Assembly (NCBI GenBank): GCA_900290315.1
Contig: OKRF01000147.1
Span: 7,670 to 18,412 of the forward strand
Source of the DNA: Candidatus Sulfopaludibacter sp. SbA3
GTDB lineage: Bacteria; Acidobacteriota; Terriglobia; Bryobacterales; Bryobacteraceae
Direction: 5' to 3'
Length of the DNA: 10,743 bases
The translations under genes were made by a program, and so were the position numbers. Within the stretch, counting starts at the first letter, position 1, and each line of letters begins with the position of its first letter. The notes under the pieces were generated by a model. It saw only the letters and a program-made list of their open reading frames with translations, searched no databases and was not told the origin of the DNA. Of the stretch, positions 1 through 5,228 are shown piece by piece.

Positions 1-1
1 G

Positions 2-271
2 CCCAATCGGTGGTTTCCGGTGGAGCAGCATCTACTCACGCCGTTCATTCACTGGCTGCCGCAGAGTTGGCAGCGGATCCTCGTGCCGCGCTGCAATCTG
101 TGGAGCCTGCTGGTGCGCGTGACTCCGGACCGGCGCCGGTTCTACATCGAGCATTACCTCACGGAGGTTCGTCTGCTGGCGTTCGGCGAAGTCCGCAGGC
201 TGTTTCCCGGCGCACGGATTGTTCGCGAACGGCTGTGCGGGGTGACGAAATCGTTCATTGCGGTGAAGTAG
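2..271 (+). CDS. Class I SAM-dependent methyltransferase, C-terminal part (5' end outside window)
   Basis: The frame is open from the first bases and ends at TAG 269-271, so only about the last 89 residues are present. The visible part starts with N-R-W-F-P-V-E-Q-H and continues L-L-T-P-F-I-H-W-L-P. This resembles the 'PNRxFPIExHxxxPF' stretch that follows the SAM-binding core in UbiE/Methyltransf_11-type enzymes. It ends with G-V-T-K-S-F-I-A-V-K, the usual last beta strand of such enzymes. The SAM-binding glycine motif lies upstream of the window and cannot be checked, and the substrate cannot be named. The last 13 bases, including the stop, recur twice downstream as the left edge of a tandem duplication. 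The gene converges on the minus-strand operon ending at 760. An ATG at 20 is internal, because similarity to the family extends upstream of it. Confidence 0.7.
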   Translation, partial: PNRWFPVEQHLLTPFIHWLPQSWQRILVPRCNLWSLLVRVTPDRRRFYIEHYLTEVRLLAFGEVRRLFPGARIVRERLCGVTKSFIAVK

Positions 272-339
272 GTTCCGCGCCACACTCGGGCTTTTTCTTT
301 GCGGCTTTGCGCCTTTGCGCCTTGGCGAGAAAGAATCGG

Positions 340-424
340 CTACTGGATCACTTCGCCGGTCCAGCGGTCGCGGTGGGCCCAGAACGGGCATTGCGGGCAG
401 ATCTCCCCATCCGGAGAATCGATG
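340..424 (-). pseudogene. Duplicated 3' fragment (copy 1) of the 760-1143 gene
   Basis: These 85 bp on the minus strand match the last 28 codons, stop included, of the gene at 760-1143. They encode I-D-S-P-D-G-E-I-C-P-Q-C-P-F-W-A-H-R-D-R and then W-T-G-E-V-I-Q-stop. Compared with the intact gene, Tyr is replaced by Ser, Val by Ile and Tyr by His. The reading frame is intact but there is no start and no upstream part, so it is a by-product of the tandem duplication. Confidence 0.85.
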
Positions 425-449
425 GCTTGCGGTGAAGTAGGTTCCGCAA

Positions 450-538
450 TCTCGCGCCAGGCCGCAAAGACGCCAAGACGCCAAGAAAACACGCGGGCTT
501 TTTTCTTTGCGGCTTTGCGCCTTTGCGGCTTGGCGAGA
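450..538. terminator. Long imperfect hairpin of CGCCAAG/CGCAAAG motifs (copy 2); possible bidirectional terminator
   Basis: The left arm (about 450-490) carries phased blocks GCCGCAAAGA, CGCCAAGA and CGCCAAGAAAA. The right arm (about 497-538) carries TTTTTTCTTTGCGG, CTTTGCGCC and TTTGCGGCTTGGCGAGA. The reverse complement of the right arm aligns with the left arm over nearly its whole length with scattered mismatches. A-rich and T-rich tracts flank a short GC-rich loop, so a transcript in either direction can fold. It lies between convergent genes, where a shared terminator would be useful. The U-tract is inside the stem instead of after it, so intrinsic termination is an inference. Arrays of such heptamer-like motifs are, from memory, common in intergenic regions of environmental bacteria. 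Confidence 0.55.
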
Positions 539-547
539 AAGAATCGG

Positions 548-632
548 CTACTGGATCACTCCGCCGGTCCACCGGTCGCGGTGGGCCCAGAACGGGCATT
601 ACGGGCAGACCTCCCCATCCGGAGAATCGATG
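548..632 (-). pseudogene. Duplicated 3' fragment (copy 2) of the 760-1143 gene, with a nonsense change
   Basis: This is the second 85-bp copy of the minus-strand gene end. The Gln codon of C-P-Q-C has become TAA, so it reads E-V-C-P-stop-C-P-F-W. It carries the same Ser and His changes as copy 1, and Gly replaces Glu in the W-T-G-E-V segment. This confirms it is not under coding constraint. Confidence 0.85.
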
Positions 633-658
633 GCTTGCGGTGAAGTAGGTTCCGCGCA

Positions 659-750
659 ATCTCGCGCCAGGCCGCAAAGACGCCAAGACGCAAAGGAAAC
701 ACGCGGTTCTTTGCGGCTTTGCGCCTTTGCGGCTTGGCGGCTTGGCGAGA
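659..750. terminator. Long imperfect hairpin of CGCCAAG/CGCAAAG motifs (copy 3)
   Basis: This is the same structure as in copy 2. The left arm is about 659-700 (GCCGCAAAGACGCCAAGACG then CAAAGGAAAC). The right arm is about 707-750 (TTCTTTGCGGCTTTGCGCC and onwards). Here the right arm holds an additional GGCTTGGC block ('CTTGGCGGCTTGGCG') and a shorter T tract. It sits directly after the stop codon of the minus-strand gene at 760, so it is the copy best placed to act as that operon's 3' end. Confidence 0.5.
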
Positions 751-759
751 AAGAATCGA

Positions 760-1143
760 CTACTGGATCACTTCGCCGGTCCAGCGGTCGCGGTAGGCCC
801 AGAAGGGGCATTGCGGGCAGACCTCCCCGTCCGGATAATCGATGCCCTCTTCGTGCGGGCAGCCGATGATGCGATTCATCATCGCCACCGACTTGGCCCC
901 GTGCTCCTGAATGAAGCGGAGAACTTCGAAAGTGATGGCCTGATCGGTTCGGGCATCGCTGTCTTCCGTGAAGAGCCGTTTCATGATTGGCTCGGCGCCA
1001 TCGAAGGCCACGACTGAGACCGCCACTTTACTCGCGCGTTTGTCGTCCGGCCCGTAGTAATTAACCGACGCTATGGGATATCCCCGAAATCCCCGGCGAG
1101 CCTTCTTCTTGAGCGGAGAGTCGGCGTAGCGTTTGAATCTCAC
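760..1143 (-). CDS. Conserved hypothetical 127-aa protein with a C-terminal CxH...CxxC motif
   Basis: I have a faint recollection of similar short proteins in other bacteria but no functional name. Residues 1-24 are very basic (S-P-L-K-K-K-A-R-R-G-F-R-G). The middle is a mixed alpha/beta segment. The C-terminus (91-127) carries R-I-I-G-C-P-H-E-E-G and E-V-C-P-Q-C-P-F-W. C95, H97, C109 and C112 form a plausible zinc-binding set. There is no signal peptide, so it is probably cytoplasmic. The start is GTG at 1141-1143, preceded by an in-frame TAG that is also the stop of the upstream gene, 15 bp away. A GGAG-like sequence abuts the start closely. It is the last gene of a three-gene minus-strand operon. 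Its final 85 bp were duplicated twice downstream without disturbing this copy. Confidence 0.75.
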   Translation of the reverse strand: MRFKRYADSPLKKKARRGFRGYPIASVNYYGPDDKRASKVAVSVVAFDGAEPIMKRLFTEDSDARTDQAITFEVLRFIQEHGAKSVAMMNRIIGCPHEEGIDYPDGEVCPQCPFWAYRDRWTGEVIQ

Positions 1144-1158
1144 TCCAACAGTTTGCCA

Positions 1159-1662
1159 CTACCAGTCGCGCTCGTGGTCCCCTTTGAAGGACTTTCCGGC
1201 GAGTTCCGGGGACTGGATCCAGCGGAGCAGAGTCTCGAAATCGACCTTGACCTCGATCACAGTGGCTTCCCTGCGGCTGAAGGTGGCGAGAAGCATCTGC
1301 GTGGTCTTGCCGGTTTCGCCGCAGAAGATGTAGGTGGCTTCCCCCTCATCGCGCGAGCGGGTGCGGATGAACGGCCGCAACTTGGGGGAAGACAGCCCGT
1401 CCATGAAGCGATCGAGTTCGGCCTGCTTCTCCTCGTCGAGGTCGGTCTTGAGATCTTCGAAAAGGGCGATGCGGAAGCCGCTAGTGCCGGCCGGGTGAGC
1501 CACTTTGAGAACGAAGTTGGCCACGCCCATCAACGGGATGTGCGTGCGGGTGGCGCCGAAATGGGTTTCGACCGCCTTGACCATGTCGTCAAACTCGTGG
1601 CCGGCGGCGCAGGCGATTCCCGCGGCCGCCAGAAAGAGAACCAGCAATCTGGCTCGCATCAT
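1159..1662 (-). CDS. Exported hypothetical protein, DUF4252-like
   Basis: This is a 167-aa protein with an N-terminal export signal: M-M-R-A-R, a hydrophobic run L-L-V-L-F-L-A-A-A-G-I, then A-C-A-A-G-H. Cleavage near residue 20 is likely. A lipobox at C18 is possible but poor (Gly at -3). Residues 92-144 (P-K-L-R-P-F-I-R-T-R-S-R through E-V-K-V-D-F) align by eye with residues 102-154 of the upstream gene product, including charge pattern and strand spacing. The two appear to be diverged tandem paralogues. DUF4252-type proteins have no established biochemical role. The start overlaps the upstream stop as ATGA (1659-1662), indicating translational coupling. The DUF4252 assignment is inferred from that alignment. 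Confidence 0.7.
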   Translation of the reverse strand: MMRARLLVLFLAAAGIACAAGHEFDDMVKAVETHFGATRTHIPLMGVANFVLKVAHPAGTSGFRIALFEDLKTDLDEEKQAELDRFMDGLSSPKLRPFIRTRSRDEGEATYIFCGETGKTTQMLLATFSRREATVIEVKVDFETLLRWIQSPELAGKSFKGDHERDW

Positions 1663-2207
1663 GGCTCCATCCTCCGGAACTGCTTGGGCGATAGTTCAAG
1701 TTTGGGGATGTGGTAGCGGCCGCCCAGATTCATAAAATCGGCCGGGTCGATTTTGCCGACGATGCTGACGAGGGTCAATTCCCTGGGGCCGGCAGCGACG
1801 ATGGCAACGCCGCTCAGGTGGCCATCCGCCGTCACCTTGAAGAAGATATCGGCGTTGTCGCCATCATCGGAACAGCGCACGCCCACGATGCGCGACCATT
1901 CGGGGGCACGGTACTGCGCGCGCAGCTCATTCAGGTCGGCATCGCTATAGACCGCGTCGCGATCGAATTCGTAGGTCCGCACGTAGATGCCTTCGATGCC
2001 TTCCAGAGACTTTTTAGCAGTGGCTTCGTCGGAATCCTTGTCGGAAAGAAAACGGGCTGTGAGCTTCAACAGGGGGCCATCCAGGGTCACTTCCGCGGAG
2101 TTTTTGGCCTTCTCCGCCAACCTTTCGAGGCTTGGGGGCAGCTTCGGCGGCTGCGCCATCAGGGGCGCGGCCAGGGCCAACGCCAGGATCCAGCTTGCGA
2201 TTTTCAT
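1659..2207 (-). CDS. Exported DUF4252 family protein
   Basis: This is a 182-aa protein. Residues 1-18 form a signal peptide (M-K-I-A-S-W-I-L-A-L-A-L-A-A-P-L-M-A) with probable cleavage before Q-P-P. The mature part begins L-P-P-S-L-E-R-L-A-E-K-A and then has V-T-L-D-G-P-L-L-K-L, G-I-Y-V-R-T-Y-E-F and W-S-R-I-V-G-V-R. It continues with G-V-A-I-V-A-A-G-P-R-E-L-T-L-V-S-I-V-G and finally I-D-P-A-D-F...L-G-G-R-Y-H-I-P. That order matches the DUF4252 proteins common in Acidobacteriota and Bacteroidota. These are often found near ECF sigma/anti-sigma genes, but none is present here. The function is unknown; an extracytoplasmic location is expected. The ATG has a GAAGGGA ribosome site about 8 nt upstream. 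It is the first gene of the operon, facing the divergent gene at 2303 across 95 bp. Confidence 0.8.
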   Translation of the reverse strand: MKIASWILALALAAPLMAQPPKLPPSLERLAEKAKNSAEVTLDGPLLKLTARFLSDKDSDEATAKKSLEGIEGIYVRTYEFDRDAVYSDADLNELRAQYRAPEWSRIVGVRCSDDGDNADIFFKVTADGHLSGVAIVAAGPRELTLVSIVGKIDPADFMNLGGRYHIPKLELSPKQFRRMEP

Positions 2208-2285
2208 CTTTCGTTCCCTTCACTAACAAGATACGCCGGGGTGCGGCGCGCGGACGCAGTTTCTGCGCGCGACCGGCCACTGCGT

Positions 2286-2291
2286 TACAAT
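2286..2291 (+). promoter_or_regulatory. Candidate -10 element (TACAAT) ahead of the 2303 gene
   Basis: TACAAT lies 11 bases before the ATG at 2303. A start site at the usual distance would leave a 5' leader of about 5 nt, fitting the lack of any Shine-Dalgarno sequence before this ATG. No convincing -35 is visible at 16-18 bp spacing, so this is a weak call. Confidence 0.35.
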
Positions 2292-2302
2292 AGCCCTTCG
2301 TC

Positions 2303-2806
2303 ATGCAGGTACTTCAGGCCGGCGCGCACAAATTGATTTATCTGGAACTCCAACCGGAGATGGTGACCAACATCGCCCGGCAGGCGGGGTTCGAGATCCG
2401 GGCTAAGGACGGCCAGCGGGTGATGCAGCTCGACTTGAACATTCCTCATCGCCAGGCTCCTCTGCTGCTCTTCGATGCCGCCGATCCGGCCAATCTGGGC
2501 TGGTTCTCGCGGTGCCAGTTTTATGTGGATGGCCGATCGGGGTTGGTGATGCAGACACCCATTACCCTGGCCAACAAGCGCGATCGCGGCGGCCGGGCGC
2601 AGCGCAATTCGGTGCGAATCGCCATTTCCAAGGAATTGCCCGCCACGTTCCGTTTGCCTGGCAAGCAACCCCTGACCGAACAGGTTTTCTATCACATCCT
2701 GGTCAATTTTCTGGACGCATTGACCAAGACAGGGGTTGCGGTCTGCGGCAACGGAGTGGTGCAGCCGCTGGCCGGACGGACCGAAACGGTCGGCTCCCGC
2801 AACTAA
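2303..2806 (+). CDS. Hypothetical protein, 167 aa, unrecognised
   Basis: I do not recognise a family. The frame has the same GC-rich third positions as its neighbours. The product has no signal peptide or membrane segment, so it is probably cytoplasmic. Landmarks are an N-terminal L-I-Y-L-E-L-Q-P-E-M-V-T-N-I-A stretch, D-L-N-I-P-H-R-Q-A-P-L-L-L-F-D-A-A-D and W-F-S-R-C-Q-F-Y-V-D-G. A C-terminal amphipathic helix follows (V-F-Y-H-I-L-V-N-F-L-D-A-L). The alternation suggests a small alpha/beta fold. The ATG at 2303 is the first in the frame and has no clear ribosome site. The gene ends 41 bp before fabI and may be cotranscribed with it, although fabI also has its own promoter-like -10. Confidence 0.65.
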   Translation: MQVLQAGAHKLIYLELQPEMVTNIARQAGFEIRAKDGQRVMQLDLNIPHRQAPLLLFDAADPANLGWFSRCQFYVDGRSGLVMQTPITLANKRDRGGRAQRNSVRIAISKELPATFRLPGKQPLTEQVFYHILVNFLDALTKTGVAVCGNGVVQPLAGRTETVGSRN

Positions 2807-2832
2807 GCCTGCAAAGGAACCTCACACTCCTT

Positions 2833-2842
2833 TACACTGGAG
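2833..2842 (+). promoter_or_regulatory. Candidate -10 (TACACT) fused to the fabI ribosome site (GGAG)
   Basis: TACACT at 2833-2838 is followed at once by GGAG (2839-2842), 5 nt before the fabI ATG. The ribosome site is convincing and fixes the start at 2848. If the -10 is used, the leader would be very short and would exclude the GGAG, so probably only one of the two signals matters for a given transcript. No good -35 is seen. Confidence 0.4.
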
Positions 2843-2847
2843 TTTCC

Positions 2848-3615
2848 ATGTCAAAACTGTTAGAGGGCAAATTGGCCCTCGTACTGGGTATTGCCAACAA
2901 GTGGAGCCTGGCTTATGCTATCGCCCAGGCATTTTCCCGGGAAGGCGCCACGTTGGCGCTGACGTATTTGGGGGAGAGGCAAAAGGAATCCATCGAGGAT
3001 CTGGCAAAAGAACTGAACGTAGCCGCGATTCTGCCCTGCGACGTCACCAGGGATGACGACCTGGCCGCGCTCACCGAATCGCTCGGCGCCCTCGGCCGGC
3101 CGCTCGACGCCGTGATGCACAGCCTGGCATTCGCCAATCGCGAAGATCTGAACCGTCCGTTTGTGGAAACGCCGCGCGCCGGCTTTGCCTTGGCCACCGA
3201 TGTGAGCGCATATTCACTGGTTGCCGTGGCCCGCGCCACCACGCCGCTGATGACTGCAGGTGGTTCCCTGTGCACGCTGACATACCTGGGTTCCACGCGG
3301 GTGGTGACCAACTACAATGTGATGGGGGTGGCCAAGGCCGCGCTGGAAGCATCCATGCGATACCTGGCCAGCGAACTGGGCGAACGCAAGATTCGCGTAA
3401 ACGCCATTTCCGCAGGTCCGGTCAAGACCGCCTCTGCCCGCGCCATCAAGGGGTTTAGCGGAATTCTGGAAGTGGCCGAACGCACGCCGCTGCGGCGCAA
3501 TACCGACCCGGCCGAAGTAGCCGACGCGGCGGTATTCCTGGCCAGCCATTTGGGACGCGGCGTGACAGGGAATATTCTGTTTGTAGATGCCGGCATGCAG
3601 ATCATGGGGTTCTAA
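2848..3615 (+). CDS. fabI: Enoyl-[acyl-carrier-protein] reductase (NADH), FabI
   Basis: This 255-aa SDR-fold enzyme catalyses the last reduction of each fatty acid elongation cycle, trans-2-enoyl-ACP to acyl-ACP, in the cytosol. The NAD site is L-V-L-G-I-A-N-K-W-S-L-A (11-22), the divergent glycine motif typical of FabI. C-D-V-T (64-67) contacts adenine and H-S-L-A-F-A is at 91-96. The catalytic pair Y146 and Y156 with K163 lies in T-Y-L-G-S-T...N-Y-N-V-M-G-V-A-K, the same residue numbers as E. coli FabI from memory. R-V-N-A-I-S-A-G-P-V-K-T follows at 183-194. Ala94 replaces the Gly of E. coli G93, a natural variation in many FabI proteins. The open frame extends upstream to 2512, but the ATG at 2848 has the GGAG and gives the family length. 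The stop is immediately followed by the next gene's ATG. Confidence 0.96.
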   Translation: MSKLLEGKLALVLGIANKWSLAYAIAQAFSREGATLALTYLGERQKESIEDLAKELNVAAILPCDVTRDDDLAALTESLGALGRPLDAVMHSLAFANREDLNRPFVETPRAGFALATDVSAYSLVAVARATTPLMTAGGSLCTLTYLGSTRVVTNYNVMGVAKAALEASMRYLASELGERKIRVNAISAGPVKTASARAIKGFSGILEVAERTPLRRNTDPAEVADAAVFLASHLGRGVTGNILFVDAGMQIMGF

Positions 3616-4548
3616 ATGAAAGTCGAAGTGGTGCTGACGGAAGCGGATATCGCGCAGGAGTTCGTGGAGGCGATGGAAGCGCGGGATCTGCCGGAAAAGT
3701 TTTTCTTCTGGTTTCCCAGGTCCGCCGCCGAGTGGGCCTCGCTGATCCGCGATGCGGAACTGTATGGCGGCCTGCAGGAAAGCTGGCGCCAGTTGGCGGC
3801 CGACGGGCCTGCCATGGCCGAACATTTCGGCCCCAAGGTGCCGGTGATCAGTTTCGGCGCCGGCGATGGCGCGCGCGATCGCCAGCTTATGGCCGCGTTC
3901 AAGGATAAGGGCTGCGAGTGCCTGTATTTTCCGGTGGACGCCAGCCAGGCGATGTTGGAAATGGCCTGCGCTGGAGCCGAGGATGATGAGTTCGAAACGG
4001 TGGGCATCAAGGCCGATATTTCCAGCCCCGTCCACCTGGTATACGCCGCCGATGCGGCCGAGCCGCCGCGATTGTTCATCATCTCGGGCAATACCATGGC
4101 GGCGTTTGACCCGCTGGCCGAGATTCGTTATATCGCGCAGTGCATGAAGCCGGAAGATCGCCTGATTATCGATGGCGAGTTGTATGACGAACAGAAGAGC
4201 ATGGCGCGGCGCGACAATCCCGCAGCTCGGAAGTTTCTGATGTCGCTGCTGGCCAGCGTGGGGATCGGCTCTGGCGAAGGTGAGATTCGCTTCCATGCCA
4301 AGCGTGACGACCGGCATGAGGGCCTGCATCTGATTACGCGCCATTTCCGCGCGGAACGCGATATTTCCGCTACGGTGGCCAGCCAGGAAATCCCCCTGGA
4401 GCGTGGCGAGCGCATCGGGCTGAACTTCCAATACACTTACACGCCGGATGCCTTTCGCTGGCTGTTGCAGGTGCACGGCGGGCTCGAAATCGTAAAGGAA
4501 TACCGCAGTTCCGATTCGCGCTTTTTGACCGCGGTCTGCAAGAAATAA
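3616..4548 (+). CDS. EgtD-like SAM-dependent methyltransferase (Methyltransf_33 family), atypical substrate pocket
   Basis: This 310-aa protein resembles the histidine N-alpha-methyltransferase EgtD of ergothioneine synthesis. The SAM site is V-I-S-F-G-A-G-D-G-A-R-D (77-88), followed by F-P-V-D-A-S (105-110), equivalent to 'VPVDVS'. I-I-S-G-N-T-M-A-A-F-D-P (155-166) matches 'FLGSTIGNFxP', and the C-terminal domain has I-G-L-N-F-Q-Y-T-Y-T-P (267-277). In my by-eye alignment, positions that bind histidine in EgtD are changed: the Asn of I-G-N is Ala163, and the Glu and Ser of E-x-S are Asn270 and Gln272. The substrate is therefore probably not histidine. No other ergothioneine genes are in the window. 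The ATG directly abuts the fabI stop (TAA-ATG), with GGGG inside the fabI end as ribosome site, so translation is likely coupled. Confidence 0.8.
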   Translation: MKVEVVLTEADIAQEFVEAMEARDLPEKFFFWFPRSAAEWASLIRDAELYGGLQESWRQLAADGPAMAEHFGPKVPVISFGAGDGARDRQLMAAFKDKGCECLYFPVDASQAMLEMACAGAEDDEFETVGIKADISSPVHLVYAADAAEPPRLFIISGNTMAAFDPLAEIRYIAQCMKPEDRLIIDGELYDEQKSMARRDNPAARKFLMSLLASVGIGSGEGEIRFHAKRDDRHEGLHLITRHFRAERDISATVASQEIPLERGERIGLNFQYTYTPDAFRWLLQVHGGLEIVKEYRSSDSRFLTAVCKK

Positions 4549-4588
4549 GGCATCCGGCCGGCGGCATGGAGAAGCCGGTCCGGATGCC
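4549..4588 (+). terminator. Strong hairpin after the fabI operon
   Basis: GGCATCCGGCCGGC (4549-4562) pairs with GCCGGTCCGGATGCC (4574-4588) around an 11-nt loop, with one bulged base. It begins on the base after the stop codon at 4548. There is no T tract after it, so it may act with Rho or protect the mRNA 3' end instead of being a classical intrinsic terminator. Confidence 0.65.
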
Positions 4589-4598
4589 AATTCAGGAT

Positions 4599-4619
4599 GT
4601 GCCTCGACGCGTGAGGCAC
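4599..4619. terminator. Perfect 7-bp hairpin between convergent ends
   Basis: GTGCCTC (4599-4605) pairs with GAGGCAC (4613-4619) around a 7-nt loop, GACGCGT. On the minus strand it starts 4 nt past the stop of the small gene at 4624-4851, so it may belong to that transcript. No T tract is seen on either side. Confidence 0.45.
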
Positions 4620-4623
4620 GGTC

Positions 4624-4851
4624 CTATCCGTCTGTAATCTGAATGTAAGCCAGGTTGCGGGCTGGTACAAGACTGGAATTGGTTAATAGCCGATAGCGAA
4701 GGTGGTTAGCAGCGCGGTTTCGGCAGGCTGGCCGCCGCACTTTCAAGTTGTGCGCGGCGATACGGCGGGTCAGGTTGTCGATTCGCTCACGGTTCTCGGG
4801 AGGAAGCGCTTGCCAGCCCCCCTGTTGCTTTCCCAATGGTAGCCGTGGCAT
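4624..4851 (-). CDS. Small hypothetical ORF (75 aa) or gene remnant, antisense to the padR leader
   Basis: I do not recognise a family. The central part (G-W-Q-A-L-P-P-E-N-R-E-R-I-D-N-L-T-R-R-I) reads like a helical basic protein, with mostly G/C third positions. The C-terminal third (L-L-T-N-S-S-L-V-P-A-R-N-L-A-Y-I) has looser codon use. A hairpin follows the stop by 4 nt, as at a real gene end. Against it: no ribosome site is apparent before the ATG at 4849-4851, and that start sits inside the presumed padR promoter. It may be a decayed gene; a product is not established. Confidence 0.3.
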   Translation of the reverse strand: MPRLPLGKQQGGWQALPPENRERIDNLTRRIAAHNLKVRRPACRNRAANHLRYRLLTNSSLVPARNLAYIQITDG

Positions 4852-4854
4852 ACT
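4825..4854 (+). promoter_or_regulatory. Candidate promoter of the padR-permease operon
   Basis: TTGCTT (4825-4830) and CATACT (4849-4854) are separated by 18 bp and lie 26 bp before the padR ATG. Both are partial matches to sigma-70 consensus. PadR proteins usually repress their own operon, so an operator would be expected here, but no clear palindrome stands out. Confidence 0.35.
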
Positions 4855-4880
4855 TCCTGTGGGAAACCAAAACGAGCGAC

Positions 4881-5228
4881 ATGAAAGAGAAAACCGATGT
4901 CCCGCAGGGCACGCTGGCGCTGATGGTGCTGAAGACGCTGGATGTGCTCGCTCCGCTGCACGGTTATGGCATCGCCCGGCGCATCGAGCAGATCAGCGGA
5001 GAGCTTCTCAGCGTCAATCAAGGCACACTGTATCCCGTCTTGCTGAAGCTGGAGCAGGAAGGGTCGATTGCATCCGAATGGGGCGCCTCGGAGAACAACC
5101 GCAAGGCGCGCTTCTACCGGCTGACCCGCGATGGGCGCAAGCAATTGCGTGAGGAGGCCCGGGGCTGGGAACAGACCGCAGCCATCATCGGGCGATTCTT
5201 TGCGGTGAAAGCGGAAGATCTGAAATGA
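4881..5228 (+). CDS. PadR family transcriptional regulator (acidobacterial permease-associated type)
   Basis: This is a 115-aa winged-helix repressor. Residues 9-24 (Q-G-T-L-A-L-M-V-L-K-T-L) are the first helix, followed by the family signature L-H-G-Y-G-I-A-R-R-I (26-35). The recognition helix is N-Q-G-T-L-Y-P-V-L-L-K-L-E-Q-E-G (46-61). The wing is R-K-A-R-F-Y-R-L-T-R-D-G (74-85). A C-terminal helix (about 88-107) serves dimerisation. It presumably represses the permease it overlaps by ATGA (5225-5228), as in the many PadR/permease pairs of Acidobacteriota; the signal is unknown. The frame extends upstream to an ATG at 4836, but that start adds a non-homologous stretch and lacks a ribosome site. 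The ATG at 4881 gives the family's usual N-terminus, with only a weak GAG before it. Confidence 0.9.
   Translation: MKEKTDVPQGTLALMVLKTLDVLAPLHGYGIARRIEQISGELLSVNQGTLYPVLLKLEQEGSIASEWGASENNRKARFYRLTRDGRKQLREEARGWEQTAAIIGRFFAVKAEDLK

Larger units (their letters stand above)
258..844. repeat. Three-copy tandem duplication spanning a convergent-gene junction
   Basis: Three direct copies are visible: 258-426 (169 bp), 427-634 (208 bp) and 635-844 (210 bp). Each begins with TTGCGGTGAAGTAGGTTCCGC, apart from the final base or so, and ends in AATCGATG. The left edge is the 3' end of the methyltransferase gene. The right 85 bp are the 3' end of the minus-strand gene 760-1143. The middle is a hairpin-rich spacer. 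Copy 1 is shorter because the left hairpin arm is missing. Copies 1 and 2 share base changes absent from copy 3, for example GTGGGCCCAGAACGGG against GTAGGCCCAGAAGGGG, so copy 3 is the functional gene end. Both junctions read AATCGATG-GC-TTGCGG, suggesting a first duplication at short or no homology followed by a homology-driven expansion. Confidence 0.9.

Noticed and set aside
10..686. Open frames on both strands across the repeat array, encoding Arg/Pro/Ala-rich proteins
   Set aside because: They simply translate the tandem duplication and its hairpins. No ribosome sites and no codon bias; the repeats explain their length.
258..844. CRISPR array
   Set aside because: Only three units, each about 170-210 bp and similar throughout, with no short-repeat/unique-spacer pattern and no cas genes.
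258..844. Insertion sequence or transposon
   Set aside because: No transposase frame, no terminal inverted repeats at the unit edges and no target-site duplication. The unit is made of the two flanking gene ends.
2512..2847. N-terminal extension of the fabI frame
   Set aside because: It overlaps the 2303-2806 gene, lacks family similarity, and the ATG at 2848 has a proper ribosome site and gives the standard FabI length.
3214..4590. Long minus-strand open frame (458 codons) opposite fabI and the EgtD-like gene
   Set aside because: Composition shadow. The plus-strand genes carry the family motifs; the antisense product is His/Arg/Gly-rich with no domain.
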